Shown here: in pieces, positions 1 to 7,222 of the stretch
Layout of the letters: each line of letters starts with the position of its first letter
How positions within the stretch are numbered: position 1 is the first letter of the stretch
Origin: Pseudomonadota bacterium
GTDB lineage: Bacteria; Pseudomonadota; Alphaproteobacteria; Azospirillales; Azospirillaceae
Assembly: GCA_023423695.1 (NCBI GenBank)
Contig: JAFAFA010000041.1
Location: 1-35,433 of the forward strand
Direction of reading: 5' to 3'
Length of the DNA: 35,433 nucleotides
Program-made: the position numbers and the translations under genes
The notes under the pieces: generated by a model
Databases searched by the model: none
Told to the model about the DNA's origin: nothing
The model's input: the letters and a program-made list of their open reading frames with translations, nothing else

Positions 1-2
1 CC

Positions 3-989
3 ACCCCCCCGGGGGGCGCGGCGGCGACCGCGCCGATCTATGACCGCATGAAGCGCGTCGTACCGGCCATCGAATGGCCCTTCCACGCGCCGCTGGTCCA
101 CGCCATCAACGAGCTGAAGCGGGAACGCAACGCCGTCATCCTGGCGCACAACTACCAGACGCCGGAGATCTTCCACGGCGTGGCCGACATCGTCGGCGAC
201 AGTCTGGCGCTGGCCGCCAAGGCGACCCAGACCGATGCCGACGTGATCGTGCTGGCCGGCGTGCATTTCATGGCGGAGACGGCGAAGCTGCTGAACCCGG
301 CCAAGACGGTGCTGATCCCCAGCCGCAATGCCGGCTGCTCCCTGGCCGACAGCATCACCGCAGCCGACGTGCGGCTCCTGCGCGAGGCGCATCCCGGCGT
401 GCCGGTGGTCGCCTACGTCAACACCTCGGCCGAGGTGAAGGCGGAAGTCGACATCTGCTGCACCTCGGGCAATGCGGTGGAGGTGGTGGAATCGCTGGGC
501 GTCGACCGGGTGATCTTCCTGCCCGACGAGTATCTGGCGAAATACGTCGCGACCCAGACCAAGGTCGAGATCATCGCCTGGAAGGGCCATTGCGAGGTGC
601 ACGAGCGCTTCACCGGGGCGGAGATCGACGAGTTCCGCCGCCGGTTCGACCGGCTGACCGTGATCGCCCATCCCGAATGCCCGCCCGACGTGCTGCAGGC
701 CGCCGATTTCGTCGGCTCCACCGCCCGCATGATCGACTTCGTTGGCACCGAGAAGCCGCCGCGGGTGCTGATGGTCACCGAATGCTCGATGAGCGACAAC
801 GTCGCCGCCGCGTCGCCGGAGACGGAGTTCGTGCGACCCTGCAACCTCTGCCCGCACATGAAGACGGTGACGCTGTCGGGCATCCTGGAGTCGCTGCAGA
901 CCCTGGAGCCGCGGGTCGAGATCCCCGAAGCGCTCGCCGCCCGCGCCCGGCGTTCCGTCGAGCGCATGCTGGCGGTGAAGCCGAAGTAA
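3..989 (+). CDS. nadA: Quinolinate synthase A (5' end probably outside the window)
   Basis: NadA condenses iminoaspartate with dihydroxyacetone phosphate to give quinolinate, the precursor of NAD. Counting from the ATG at 48, the three [4Fe-4S] cysteines of the family are visible: C97 (NAGCSLAD), C182 (GHCEVHE) and C268 (CNLCPHMK). Their spacings of 85 and 86 residues fit the family. The substrate motif AHNYQ is at residues 33-37. The frame stays open upstream of position 48 to the window edge and reads API-Y-D-R before the Met. From memory this resembles the N-terminal extension of other alphaproteobacterial NadA proteins, so the true start probably lies outside the window; the ATG at 48 (313 aa) is the alternative. 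nadB and nadC follow on the same strand, giving the usual quinolinate operon. NadB supplies the unstable iminoaspartate that NadA uses. Confidence 0.95.
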   Translation, partial: TPPGGAAATAPIYDRMKRVVPAIEWPFHAPLVHAINELKRERNAVILAHNYQTPEIFHGVADIVGDSLALAAKATQTDADVIVLAGVHFMAETAKLLNPAKTVLIPSRNAGCSLADSITAADVRLLREAHPGVPVVAYVNTSAEVKAEVDICCTSGNAVEVVESLGVDRVIFLPDEYLAKYVATQTKVEIIAWKGHCEVHERFTGAEIDEFRRRFDRLTVIAHPECPPDVLQAADFVGSTARMIDFVGTEKPPRVLMVTECSMSDNVAAASPETEFVRPCNLCPHMKTVTLSGILESLQTLEPRVEIPEALAARARRSVERMLAVKPK

Positions 990-1030
990 CCCCCTCCCCC
1001 GCCCAGCGGGGGAGGGTCGGGGTGGGGGCA
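990..1030. repeat. REP-like palindromic repeat, copy A (nadA-nadB gap)
   Basis: This 41-nt GC-rich element begins right after the nadA stop codon. Its core is an imperfect hairpin, CCCTCCCCC-GCCCA-GCGGGGGAGGG, followed by a G-rich tail. An identical 41-nt copy lies at 23335-23375 and an inverted, slightly diverged copy at 23268-23304, both between paaD and paaE. Recurrence of the same sequence in unrelated intergenic gaps shows a dispersed, REP/BIME-type element rather than a gene-specific terminator. Confidence 0.8.
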
Positions 1031-1076
1031 TCCGCGGCGTGGATCTCTTCGGCTTCGCCGAACCCCCTCATCCTAA

Positions 1077-1099
1077 CCTTCTCCCCAGGGGGGAGAAGG
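1077..1099. repeat. Second palindromic hairpin in the nadA-nadB gap
   Basis: CCTTCTCCCC pairs perfectly with GGGGAGAAGG around a 3-nt loop. It sits 33 nt before the nadB start codon and has no T tract. Its style (pyrimidine-rich arm, G-rich arm) resembles the REP-like copy just upstream, but the sequence differs, so it may belong to a second repeat subfamily. It could shape the nadB leader or protect the mRNA end. Confidence 0.6.
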
Positions 1100-1131
1100 G
1101 ATCCGTTCGCGTTGCGTCGAGGAGTCCCTCC

Positions 1132-2766
1132 ATGACCTCAAGCACGCCTTACGATGTCCGTGACGCCGAGGTGATCGTCGTCGGTTCCGGCCTTGCCGGG
1201 ATGACCGCGGCGCTGCAACTGGCGCCCCGCGCGGTCACGCTCATCACCAAGACCGCCGGCCTTCCCGGCGGGTCCAGCCTCTACGCCCAGGGCGGCATCG
1301 CCGCCGCCGTCGGCCCCGGCGACCGGCCGGAGGACCATGCCGCCGACACCGTAGCCGCCGGCGCCGGTCTGGTCGATGCGGCGATGGCGGCACGGCTGAC
1401 CCGCGATGGCGCCGCCCTGATCCGCCGCCTGCTGGACGACGGCCTGCCCTTCGACCGCGCGCCCGACGGCTCGCCTCTGCTTGGCCGCGAGGCCGCCCAT
1501 GGCGCGGCGCGCATCGTCCATGCCGGCGGCGACGCCACCGGCCGCACGCTGGTCGCGGCCATGGCCGACCGCCTGCGCGCTACCCCGTCCGCGCGCGTGG
1601 AGACGGATGCCTTCGCCGTTGATCTCGTCCTCCGCAACGGCCGGGTCTGCGGCCTGCTGGCCTGCCATCCGGAGGGCTGGGTGCTGCACCGTGCCCCGCG
1701 CGTAATCCTGGCGACAGGCGGCATCGGCGCCGCCTTCGCCCGCACCACCAACCCGGCGGAGGCCACCGGAGACGGGCTGGCCATCGCTGCGCGGGCCGGC
1801 GCCCGGCTGGCCGACCTGGAGTTCGTGCAGTTCCACCCCACCGCACTCGCCGTCGACGCCGACCCGGTGCCGCTGCTGACCGAGGCGTTGCGCGGAGCTG
1901 GCGCCATCCTGCTCGACAACAAGGGCCACCGCTTCATGCCGGACGAACACCCGCTGGCGGAACTGGCGCCGCGCGACGTGGTCGCCCGCGCCATCGGCCG
2001 CCGCGTCGCGGCGGGGGAGCCGGTGTTCCTCGACCTGCGCCCGGCGCTGACTGCCAAGCCGGACGGCTTCCCCACCGTGCTGGCGCTTTGCGCCGAGCAT
2101 GGGCTGGATCCCTTCGCCGAGCCGATGCCGGTGGCGCCCGCCGCCCACTACCACATGGGCGGCGTGGTCACAGACGCCGACGGGCGGACCAGCCTGGAAG
2201 GGCTGTGGGCCTGCGGCGAGGTCGCCTGCACCGGCGTCCACGGCGCCAACCGGCTGGCGAGCAATTCGCTGCTGGAGGCGCTGGTCTTCGGCGCCCGCGT
2301 CGCCCGCGACGTGGCGGACCGGCCCTTGGCGCCGCTGCCGCCCTTCGCCCTGCCCTGCCCGCCGGCAGTCGCCGCCGACGTCGGCCATGCCCTGCTCGAT
2401 GCGATCGGGGTGGAGGCGCGGAAGGCGCTCTATGAAGGCGCCGGGCTGGTCCGCGACGGGCTGGGGCTGCTGGCCGCCCGGCGCAAGCTCGACCGGCTGG
2501 CTGCGGCGCTGGACACGCTGCGTTGCGAGGACGGTGACAAAGCCCCGCCCTCGGTCGTCCGCCATTGGGGCGAGGCGCGCAACCGGCTGCTGGTCGGCCG
2601 GCTGGTCGTCCATGCCGCCCTGAACCGGGAGGAAAGCCGCGGCGCCCATTGCCGCAGCGACCATCCACTGCCGAATCCCGCTTCAATCTCCCGCACCCTG
2701 ACCCTCAGCGATCTGGCCGGCACCGCCGGCCCCCTGCCCGGAGACGCCGCATGCTGCATCCTCTGA
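1132..2766 (+). CDS. nadB: L-aspartate oxidase
   Basis: NadB is a cytosolic FAD enzyme that oxidises L-aspartate to iminoaspartate for NadA. The 544-aa protein has the N-terminal dinucleotide motif VVGSGLAGM, the SSLYAQGGIAAA flavin segment, the active-site stretches FVQFHPTAL and EALRGAGAILL, and the late motif ACGEVACTGVHGANRLASNS of the succinate dehydrogenase/fumarate reductase flavoprotein family. The ATG at 1132 was chosen because CGAGGAG lies 7 nt upstream; the frame is open to 1039, but that stretch runs through the intergenic repeats and does not look like protein. The 3' end overlaps nadC by 16 nt, implying translational coupling. The C-terminal helical domain (about residues 440-510) is intact. 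Confidence 0.95.
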   Translation: MTSSTPYDVRDAEVIVVGSGLAGMTAALQLAPRAVTLITKTAGLPGGSSLYAQGGIAAAVGPGDRPEDHAADTVAAGAGLVDAAMAARLTRDGAALIRRLLDDGLPFDRAPDGSPLLGREAAHGAARIVHAGGDATGRTLVAAMADRLRATPSARVETDAFAVDLVLRNGRVCGLLACHPEGWVLHRAPRVILATGGIGAAFARTTNPAEATGDGLAIAARAGARLADLEFVQFHPTALAVDADPVPLLTEALRGAGAILLDNKGHRFMPDEHPLAELAPRDVVARAIGRRVAAGEPVFLDLRPALTAKPDGFPTVLALCAEHGLDPFAEPMPVAPAAHYHMGGVVTDADGRTSLEGLWACGEVACTGVHGANRLASNSLLEALVFGARVARDVADRPLAPLPPFALPCPPAVAADVGHALLDAIGVEARKALYEGAGLVRDGLGLLAARRKLDRLAAALDTLRCEDGDKAPPSVVRHWGEARNRLLVGRLVVHAALNREESRGAHCRSDHPLPNPASISRTLTLSDLAGTAGPLPGDAACCIL

Positions 2767-3584
2767 CCGTCGAACCCATCGTCCGCGCCGCCCTGGCGGA
2801 GGATCTGGGCCGGGCCGGCGACATCACCACCGACAGCATCATCCCGGCCGACGCGGTGGCGACCGCCCGCATCGCCGCCCGCAAGGATGGCCGCGTCGCC
2901 GGGCTGGAAGCGGCGCTGATCGCCTTCCGCCTGCTCGACCCCGGCATCTCGGTGACGGTGGAGCGTGCCGACGGTGAGGACGTTCCTCCCGGCGGAACCA
3001 TCGCCACCCTGACAGGCAAGGCGCGCGCCCTGCTGACGGCGGAGCGTACGGCGCTGAACCTGATGGGCCGGCTGTCCGGCATCGCCAACGCCACCCGCAC
3101 ATTGGTGCGCGAGGTGGAGGGCACGAAGGCGCGCATCGTCTGCACCCGCAAGACCACCCCCGGCCTGCGCGTTCTGGAAAAGCATGCGGTGAAGCTGGGC
3201 GGCGGCTTCAACCACCGTTTCGGGCTGGATGACGCGGTTCTGATCAAGGACAACCACATCGCCGTCGCCGGCGGCGTGCGTCCGGCGGTGGAGCGCGTCC
3301 GCGCCGCCATCGGCCACATGGTGAAGGTCGAGGTGGAGGTCGACACGCTCGACCAGCTGGACGAACTGCTGGGCCTGCCGGTCGATGTCGTCCTGCTCGA
3401 CAACATGGACCCGGACACGTTGCGCCGCGCGGTGCGGATGGTGGATGGCCGGCTGCTGACCGAGGCGTCGGGCAACGTCACGCTCGCCACCGTCCGCGCC
3501 ATCGCCGAGAGCGGCGTCGACATGATCAGCTGCGGCTGGCTGACCCACAGCGCCCCGAACCTGGATCTGGGGCTGGATATGTGA
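2751..3584 (+). CDS. nadC: Nicotinate-nucleotide diphosphorylase (carboxylating), quinolinate phosphoribosyltransferase
   Basis: NadC converts quinolinate and PRPP to nicotinate mononucleotide, CO2 and pyrophosphate, the step where the de novo route joins the common NAD pathway. The 277-aa protein matches family length. It has the N-terminal domain with EDLGRAGDITTD, the conserved TERTALNLMGRLSGIAT-like helix, CTRKTTPGLR (substrate-binding Arg/Lys), KLGGGFNHRFGL with DDAVLIKDNH, VEVEVDTLDQ, and the C-terminal SGNVTLATVRA and GVDMISCGWLTHS phosphate-binding loops. The ATG at 2751 lies inside the end of nadB (16-nt overlap), which fits a nadABC operon. A structured terminator follows 14 nt after the stop codon. 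Confidence 0.95.
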   Translation: MLHPLTVEPIVRAALAEDLGRAGDITTDSIIPADAVATARIAARKDGRVAGLEAALIAFRLLDPGISVTVERADGEDVPPGGTIATLTGKARALLTAERTALNLMGRLSGIANATRTLVREVEGTKARIVCTRKTTPGLRVLEKHAVKLGGGFNHRFGLDDAVLIKDNHIAVAGGVRPAVERVRAAIGHMVKVEVEVDTLDQLDELLGLPVDVVLLDNMDPDTLRRAVRMVDGRLLTEASGNVTLATVRAIAESGVDMISCGWLTHSAPNLDLGLDM

Positions 3585-3597
3585 CTGCAGACACAGG

Positions 3598-3686
3598 CCC
3601 TCTCCCGCCTCTCGCACGGACGACGTTCGTGCTGACCGCGTCAGGCGGATCGACGATCCGCCGAGAGCCCCGGGAGAGGGTTTTTT
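3598..3686 (+). terminator. Structured terminator after nadC
   Basis: CCCTCTCCCG (3598-3607) pairs perfectly with CGGGAGAGGG (3671-3680) and is followed at once by six T residues on the plus strand. The 63-nt interior holds two more hairpins, including the near-perfect palindrome GGCGGATCG-A-CGATCCGCC at 3644-3662 and GCACG...CGTGC around 3614-3632. The T run makes it an intrinsic terminator for nadABC. The nested stems also look like an inserted repeat cassette. The convergent gene's stop codon follows 5 nt later. Confidence 0.75.
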
Positions 3687-3690
3687 CTCC

Positions 3691-4245
3691 TCAAGCCGCC
3701 AGCTTCTCGACCGTGCCGTCCAGGTTCATCAGCAGCAGCTCGACCTCAAGGTCGGGGTGGCGTTCCTTGACCATCGCCTTCAGCTTGCTCAGGTACTGGC
3801 CGTGGACCTCCGCCTCCTTGGCGGAATCGGACGCCACGTCCATGCCGAGGAAAACCCTGTAGGCGCCGCAGTCGCGGTGATCCATGACGATCACGCGCTT
3901 GATGTGGTGCAGGTCCTTGGCGACCGCGACATGGTCCCAAAAGGCCTCGCCCCAGGACGGCTTCTTGTCGGTCAGAGCGCCCAGGCTGGCACCGGCCAGG
4001 ATGACGTGGTCGTAGTTCGCCTGCATGTTGCGGGCGTTCATGTAGCCGGCGACATGCCCCATCAGGCGATAGTCCATGCAGGACAGCAGAAGCGTATCGA
4101 CGCTGCCGGCGCGGGCCGGGCGGCTGATCATCATCGGCGCCATCAGCGTCACGCCGGCTCCCAGCGTCGCCAGCTTCAGGAACCCGCGGCGCGAGCTGTG
4201 TTCGCCCTGGCAGCAGCCATGGTGATGACCGGTCGAATGATCCAT
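3691..4245 (-). CDS. Tat-exported beta-carbonic-anhydrase-like protein
   Basis: This 184-aa protein starts at the ATG at 4245, behind a good GGAGG site. Residues 1-46 form a twin-arginine signal (SSRRGFLKLATLGAG, with probable cleavage after ARA46), preceded by a His/Cys-rich leader (HHHGCC). The mature part carries the beta-carbonic anhydrase zinc and dyad pattern: C56-x-D58-x-R60 (SCMDYRL), then H123-x-x-C126 (MDHRDCGAY). By family knowledge, C56, H123 and C126 would bind Zn, and D58/R60 form the Asp/Arg pair. The mature domain of about 138 residues is much shorter than classical beta-carbonic anhydrases (about 200 or more), so catalytic activity is inferred and not certain. Tat export implies folding, perhaps metal loading, in the cytoplasm before export. 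It is convergent with nadABC. Confidence 0.8.
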   Translation of the reverse strand: MDHSTGHHHGCCQGEHSSRRGFLKLATLGAGVTLMAPMMISRPARAGSVDTLLLSCMDYRLMGHVAGYMNARNMQANYDHVILAGASLGALTDKKPSWGEAFWDHVAVAKDLHHIKRVIVMDHRDCGAYRVFLGMDVASDSAKEAEVHGQYLSKLKAMVKERHPDLEVELLLMNLDGTVEKLAA

Positions 4246-4333
4246 TGTGCCCTCCAACACGCCCCGAACCCATATCGGGGGTTTCACGCGCGATGGTGGC
4301 AGGTAAGTATTAAAAATTCCAATACATGGGGTT

Positions 4334-4379
4334 CCACAGTGCGAAAAAGCAATGAATCCCGTCGCTGTGGTATTTTTCG
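4334..4379. promoter_or_regulatory. Nested inverted repeats upstream of the carbonic-anhydrase-like gene
   Basis: CCACAG (4334-4339) pairs with CTGTGG (4365-4370), and CGAAAAA (4342-4348) is mirrored by TTTTTCG (4373-4379). The stretch is AT-richer than its surroundings and lies 90-135 nt upstream of the minus-strand start at 4245, where a promoter or operator is expected. A second repeat, GTATT-N9-AATAC, sits nearer the gene (about 4308-4326). No clear -35/-10 pair could be fixed. Confidence 0.3.
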
Positions 4380-4428
4380 GATAGGTCGACCCACAACCGG
4401 ATTTCATTCCATTACCGAATGGAAAGGA

Positions 4429-4460
4429 AAACGGGCCGCCCGGTGAGGGGCGGCCCGTTT
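4429..4460 (-). terminator. Terminator hairpin after the 59-aa secreted protein gene
   Basis: AAACGGGCCGCCC (4429-4441) and its exact complement (4448-4460) form a 13-bp stem with a 6-nt loop. Read on the minus strand, the stem is followed by TTTTCC and TTTCC, which fits an intrinsic terminator for the small gene whose stop codon is 37 nt upstream. The other strand carries only TTT followed by CC, so the activity may be partly bidirectional. Confidence 0.7.
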
Positions 4461-4497
4461 CCATGCATGGATGTTCCTGGTCGTCAGCGTTCGGCTG

Positions 4498-4677
4498 TCA
4501 CCCGCCGCGCGTCGTGCTCGGCGCCGGCGTTCCGGCCGATCCGACGGTACTGGAAGCCGGCGGCGGCGAGGCGCTCGCGCTGTGGCTGGACGAACAGTCC
4601 GCGTTGGCGATCCCCGCCGTCAGGAGAGTGGCGAGACCGAACAATGCGGCGACGACCGGACTGGCTCCATGAGACAT
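4498..4677 (-). CDS. Small secreted Ser/Ala/Pro-rich protein, unknown function
   Basis: This is a 59-aa ORF not recognised as a named family. Residues 1-26 form a classical Sec signal peptide: a short N-region, the hydrophobic stretch VVAALFGLATLLTAG, and cleavage at ANA-DC. Because a cysteine follows the cleavage site by one residue and not at +1, a lipoprotein is unlikely. The mature peptide of about 33 residues is disordered, made of Ser, Ala, Pro, Thr and Gly, with a single Cys. Three signs show it is a real gene: a ribosome site exactly complementary to the 16S 3' end, a plausible promoter 36-65 nt upstream of the start codon, and a strong terminator 37 nt downstream. tarD lies upstream on the same strand, 133 nt away, so co-transcription is possible but not required. 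Confidence 0.6.
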   Translation of the reverse strand: MSHGASPVVAALFGLATLLTAGIANADCSSSHSASASPPPASSTVGSAGTPAPSTTRGG

Positions 4678-4678
4678 T

Positions 4679-4691
4679 GGATCACCTCCTT
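4679..4691 (-). promoter_or_regulatory. Full-length Shine-Dalgarno sequence
   Basis: On the minus strand this reads AAGGAGGTGATCC, the complete complement of the canonical 16S rRNA 3' tail, and is placed one base before the ATG, with AGGAGG 7 nt from the start codon. A 13-nt match is far longer than the 4-6 nt seen at the other genes here. It fixes the start of the 59-aa gene at 4677 and predicts strong translation. Confidence 0.8.
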
Positions 4692-4713
4692 TCTGAAACG
4701 TTGCGACCACCAA

Positions 4714-4742
4714 CAGATTGACACAGCACCGCGCTCGGTCAA
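4714..4742 (-). promoter_or_regulatory. Candidate sigma-70-type promoter of the 59-aa gene
   Basis: On the minus strand TTGACC (4742-4737) is followed after 17 nt by AATCTG (4719-4714). Spacing and -35 fit the vegetative consensus; the -10 is weak. The predicted start near 4707 would give a leader of about 30 nt that includes the long Shine-Dalgarno sequence. Confidence 0.4.
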
Positions 4743-4810
4743 TGGCCGATTCGAACAATCGCGATGCCGTCTCCCAATGGAACAGGTTCCGATCTTAAGC
4801 TTGAGCAACG

Positions 4811-5983
4811 TTACCGGGTTTCCAGCAGCCCGCTCATCGTCGCGAACAGTTCCGACTTCGCTTCGAACCCGACGCCGGGCAGGTCCGGCAGGCGCACCCG
4901 GCCATCCTCGACTGCGATACCGTCGGCGAAACCGCAGAAGGGCTTGAAGACGTCGGGGTAGGATTCGTTGCCGCCCAGATGCAGGCCGGCGGCGATGTTC
5001 AGCGACATCTGGTGCCCGCCATGCGGCACCACCCGCCGGCTCGACCAGCCATTGTCCTTCAGCATGTCCAGCGTGCGCAGATACTCCACCAGCCCATAGC
5101 TCAGCGCGCAGTCGAACTGCAGCCAGTCGCGGTCGGCCCGCATGCCGCCATGGCGGATCAGGTTGCGGGCATCCTGGTGGGAGAACAGGTTCTCGCCGGT
5201 CGCCATCGGGCGGTCGTAATGGGTGGCGAGTTCGGCCTGCAGCGCATAGTCCAGCGGATCGCCGGCCTCCTCGTACCAGAACAGGCCGTAGGGCTTCAGC
5301 GCCTCCGCGTAAGCGATGGCGGTGTCGAGGTCGAAGCGGCCGTTGGCGTCGACGCACAGGTTCTCGCCAGATCCCATGACCTCCAGCACCGCGTCGATCC
5401 GGCGCAGATCCTCCTCCAGCGAGGCGCCACCGATCTTCATCTTCACGACCTTGTAGCCGCGGTCGCGATAGCTGCGCATCTCGTCCTGCAGCGCCCTCAC
5501 GTCCTTGCCGGGATAGTAATAGCCGCCGGCCGCATAGACCCACACGCTGTCGTCGGCCACCCCGCCGCGGAAGCGGTCGGCCAGCAGGCGGTAGAGCGGC
5601 ACGCCGGCGATCTTCGCCACGGCATCCCACACCGCCATGTCGATGGTGCCGACGGCGACGGAGCGCTCGCCATGGCCGCCCGGCTTCTCGTTGGTCATCA
5701 GCCGCGCCCAGATGCGGAACGGATCCAGGTTTTCGCCGCTTTCGTCCAACAGGCTGTCGGGCGCGGCGGACATCAGCCGGGGAATGAAGCGCTCGCGCAG
5801 CAGCCCGCCCGCGGCATAGCGGCCGTTCGAGTTGAAGCCGTAGCCGATCACCGGCTTGCCGTCGCGCACCACGTCGGTGACGACCGCCACCACGCTGCAG
5901 GTCATCTGGCTGAAGTCGATGAAGGCGTTGGCGATGTCGGACTTGATGCCGGCGGTCTGCTCGCGGATTTCAACGATGCGCAT
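4811..5983 (-). CDS. tarD: D(-)-tartrate dehydratase (enolase superfamily)
   Basis: The 390-aa protein resembles, along its whole length as I recall it, the characterised D-tartrate dehydratase of Bradyrhizobium japonicum, which dehydrates D-tartrate to oxaloacetate with Mg2+. Shared blocks include VVGYGFNSNGRY-like residues 45-57, NEKPGGHGERSVAVGTIDMA (98-117), VYAAGGYYYPGK (149-160), ATGENLFSHQDARNL and PHGGHQMSLNIAAGL. Expected catalytic residues are present: K181-x-K183 as base, metal ligands D212, E238 or E239 and E264, N214, and H321. The start at 5983 has AGAGGA upstream. A LysR regulator is divergent, with 158 bp between the start codons, and is its likely controller. No dedicated tartrate transporter is adjacent. 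Confidence 0.88.
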   Translation of the reverse strand: MRIVEIREQTAGIKSDIANAFIDFSQMTCSVVAVVTDVVRDGKPVIGYGFNSNGRYAAGGLLRERFIPRLMSAAPDSLLDESGENLDPFRIWARLMTNEKPGGHGERSVAVGTIDMAVWDAVAKIAGVPLYRLLADRFRGGVADDSVWVYAAGGYYYPGKDVRALQDEMRSYRDRGYKVVKMKIGGASLEEDLRRIDAVLEVMGSGENLCVDANGRFDLDTAIAYAEALKPYGLFWYEEAGDPLDYALQAELATHYDRPMATGENLFSHQDARNLIRHGGMRADRDWLQFDCALSYGLVEYLRTLDMLKDNGWSSRRVVPHGGHQMSLNIAAGLHLGGNESYPDVFKPFCGFADGIAVEDGRVRLPDLPGVGFEAKSELFATMSGLLETR

Positions 5984-6075
5984 GGCGGTTCCTCTTGCAG
6001 CGTGGTGGCGCGTTTGGTGCCGGCACTGTAGGGATGGTGCGGGCCGCTGGGCCAATGCCAAGGCCGGAACGCATC

Positions 6076-6090
6076 ATGCGGGTTCGGCAT
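6076..6090. promoter_or_regulatory. Candidate LysR operator (T-N11-A box) between tarD and its regulator
   Basis: ATGC-N7-GCAT is an interrupted palindrome of the T-N11-A type that LysR proteins bind. It lies 51 nt before the regulator's start and 93 nt before tarD. An overlapping palindrome, CGCAT-C-ATGCG (6070-6080), and a further GCAT near 6111 may be extra half-sites. Confidence 0.5.
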
Positions 6091-6141
6091 GGGCTGGCTT
6101 CGCATAGGTCCCGGCCCGGCAGACGTGACGAAGATTGGGCG

Positions 6142-7134
6142 ATGGAACTCTCCTGGCTCGACGATTTCCTGGCGCTGGTGGATTGCGGCAACTTCTCCCG
6201 CGCCGCCGACGCGCGCCACCTGACCCAGCCGGCCTTCAGCCGCCGCATCCGCGCGCTGGAGGATTGGGCCGGCACCCCGCTGTTCGACCGCAGCGGCCAG
6301 CCGGTGACCCTGACGGAGGCCGGGCGCCGCTTCCGCCCCTTCGCCGACGAGACGGTGCGCCGCCTGCTGCAGGGCCGCGAGGAGGCGCGGCTCGCCGCCC
6401 AGTCGGAGGCGGCGACCCTGCGCTTCGCCGCGACGCACGCGCTGTCGCTGACCTTCTTCCCCTCCTGGCTGCGGACGCTGGAGGCGCGGGCGCGGCTGGG
6501 CGCCATCACCCTGTCGTCGGACAGCATGGAGTCCTGCGAGCGGCTGATGCTGGCCGGCCAGGCGCAGTTCCTGCTGTGCCATGCCCACCCGGCGGCGGCG
6601 GGACGGCTGGACGCGGAGTCCTTCCGCTCCATCGTCGTCGGCAGCGACCGGCTGCTGGCGGTCACCGCCCCGGATGCCGAGGGCCGGCCCCGCCATCTGC
6701 TGGCCGACGGCGAAACCGCGACACTGCCGCATCTGTCCTACAGCCGCGAGTCCGGCATGGGCCGCATCCTGGAGGCGGTGCGGGCGGCGCAGCCGCTGCC
6801 GGGCGCGCTGGACACCGTCTTCACCTCCCATCTCGCGGCGGTCTTGCGCACGCTGGCGCGCGACGGGCGCGGGGTGGCGTGGCTGCCGGAAAGCCTGATC
6901 GCCGAGGATCTGGCCCGCGGAACCCTGGTTCGGGCAGGCGTTCCCGCCGCCGACACGCGCTGGACCGTGCCGGTGCAGATCCGGCTGGTCCGTCCCCGCG
7001 CGCGCCAGAGCAAGGCGGCGGAGAGCTTCTGGACCCTGGCGGTGGAGGCCGCGCTGTGGCGCAATGCCGAGTCGCCTCAGGAGTCCGGCGCCGCGGTTGC
7101 CGAGCCGGAGCATCGCATGGAAAAAGAGCTGTGA
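6142..7134 (+). CDS. LysR-family transcriptional regulator
   Basis: This is a 330-aa protein. An N-terminal winged helix-turn-helix occupies residues 1-60 (FSRAADARHLTQPAFSRRIRALEDW followed by GTPLFDR), as usual for LysR. Residues from about 90 to 300 form the periplasmic-binding-protein-like effector domain. The start is the ATG at 6142, which gives the canonical MELSWLDDFLALV beginning; the frame is open further upstream, but that part falls in the intergenic control region. It is divergent from tarD, so it most likely controls tartrate use and represses itself. The effector (D-tartrate or a product) is inferred from context only. No Shine-Dalgarno sequence is obvious. Tail residues after about 310 are variable. 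Confidence 0.85.
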   Translation: MELSWLDDFLALVDCGNFSRAADARHLTQPAFSRRIRALEDWAGTPLFDRSGQPVTLTEAGRRFRPFADETVRRLLQGREEARLAAQSEAATLRFAATHALSLTFFPSWLRTLEARARLGAITLSSDSMESCERLMLAGQAQFLLCHAHPAAAGRLDAESFRSIVVGSDRLLAVTAPDAEGRPRHLLADGETATLPHLSYSRESGMGRILEAVRAAQPLPGALDTVFTSHLAAVLRTLARDGRGVAWLPESLIAEDLARGTLVRAGVPAADTRWTVPVQIRLVRPRARQSKAAESFWTLAVEAALWRNAESPQESGAAVAEPEHRMEKEL

Positions 7135-7222
7135 CGTTCGCCACTTAAGGCGCTTTGTCCGTTGACATTCCCGCTGCCGATTGTTCAACGCGTCGATTTC
7201 GCTGGCGCTAACCCTTTCGATC

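Noticed and set aside
1138..2664. 508-codon minus-strand frame opposite nadB
   Set aside because: Same reason: an antisense shadow of a GC-rich gene with a clear flavoprotein reading on the plus strand.
4419..4947. Several short plus-strand frames over the 59-aa gene
   Set aside because: Arg-rich, no ribosome sites, and they run across the terminator hairpin. The minus-strand gene has all expression signals.
7162..7189. Promoter beginning with TTGACA upstream of the 76-aa gene
   Set aside because: The -35 is perfect, but the best -10 (TTCAAC) is poor; not listed as a feature.
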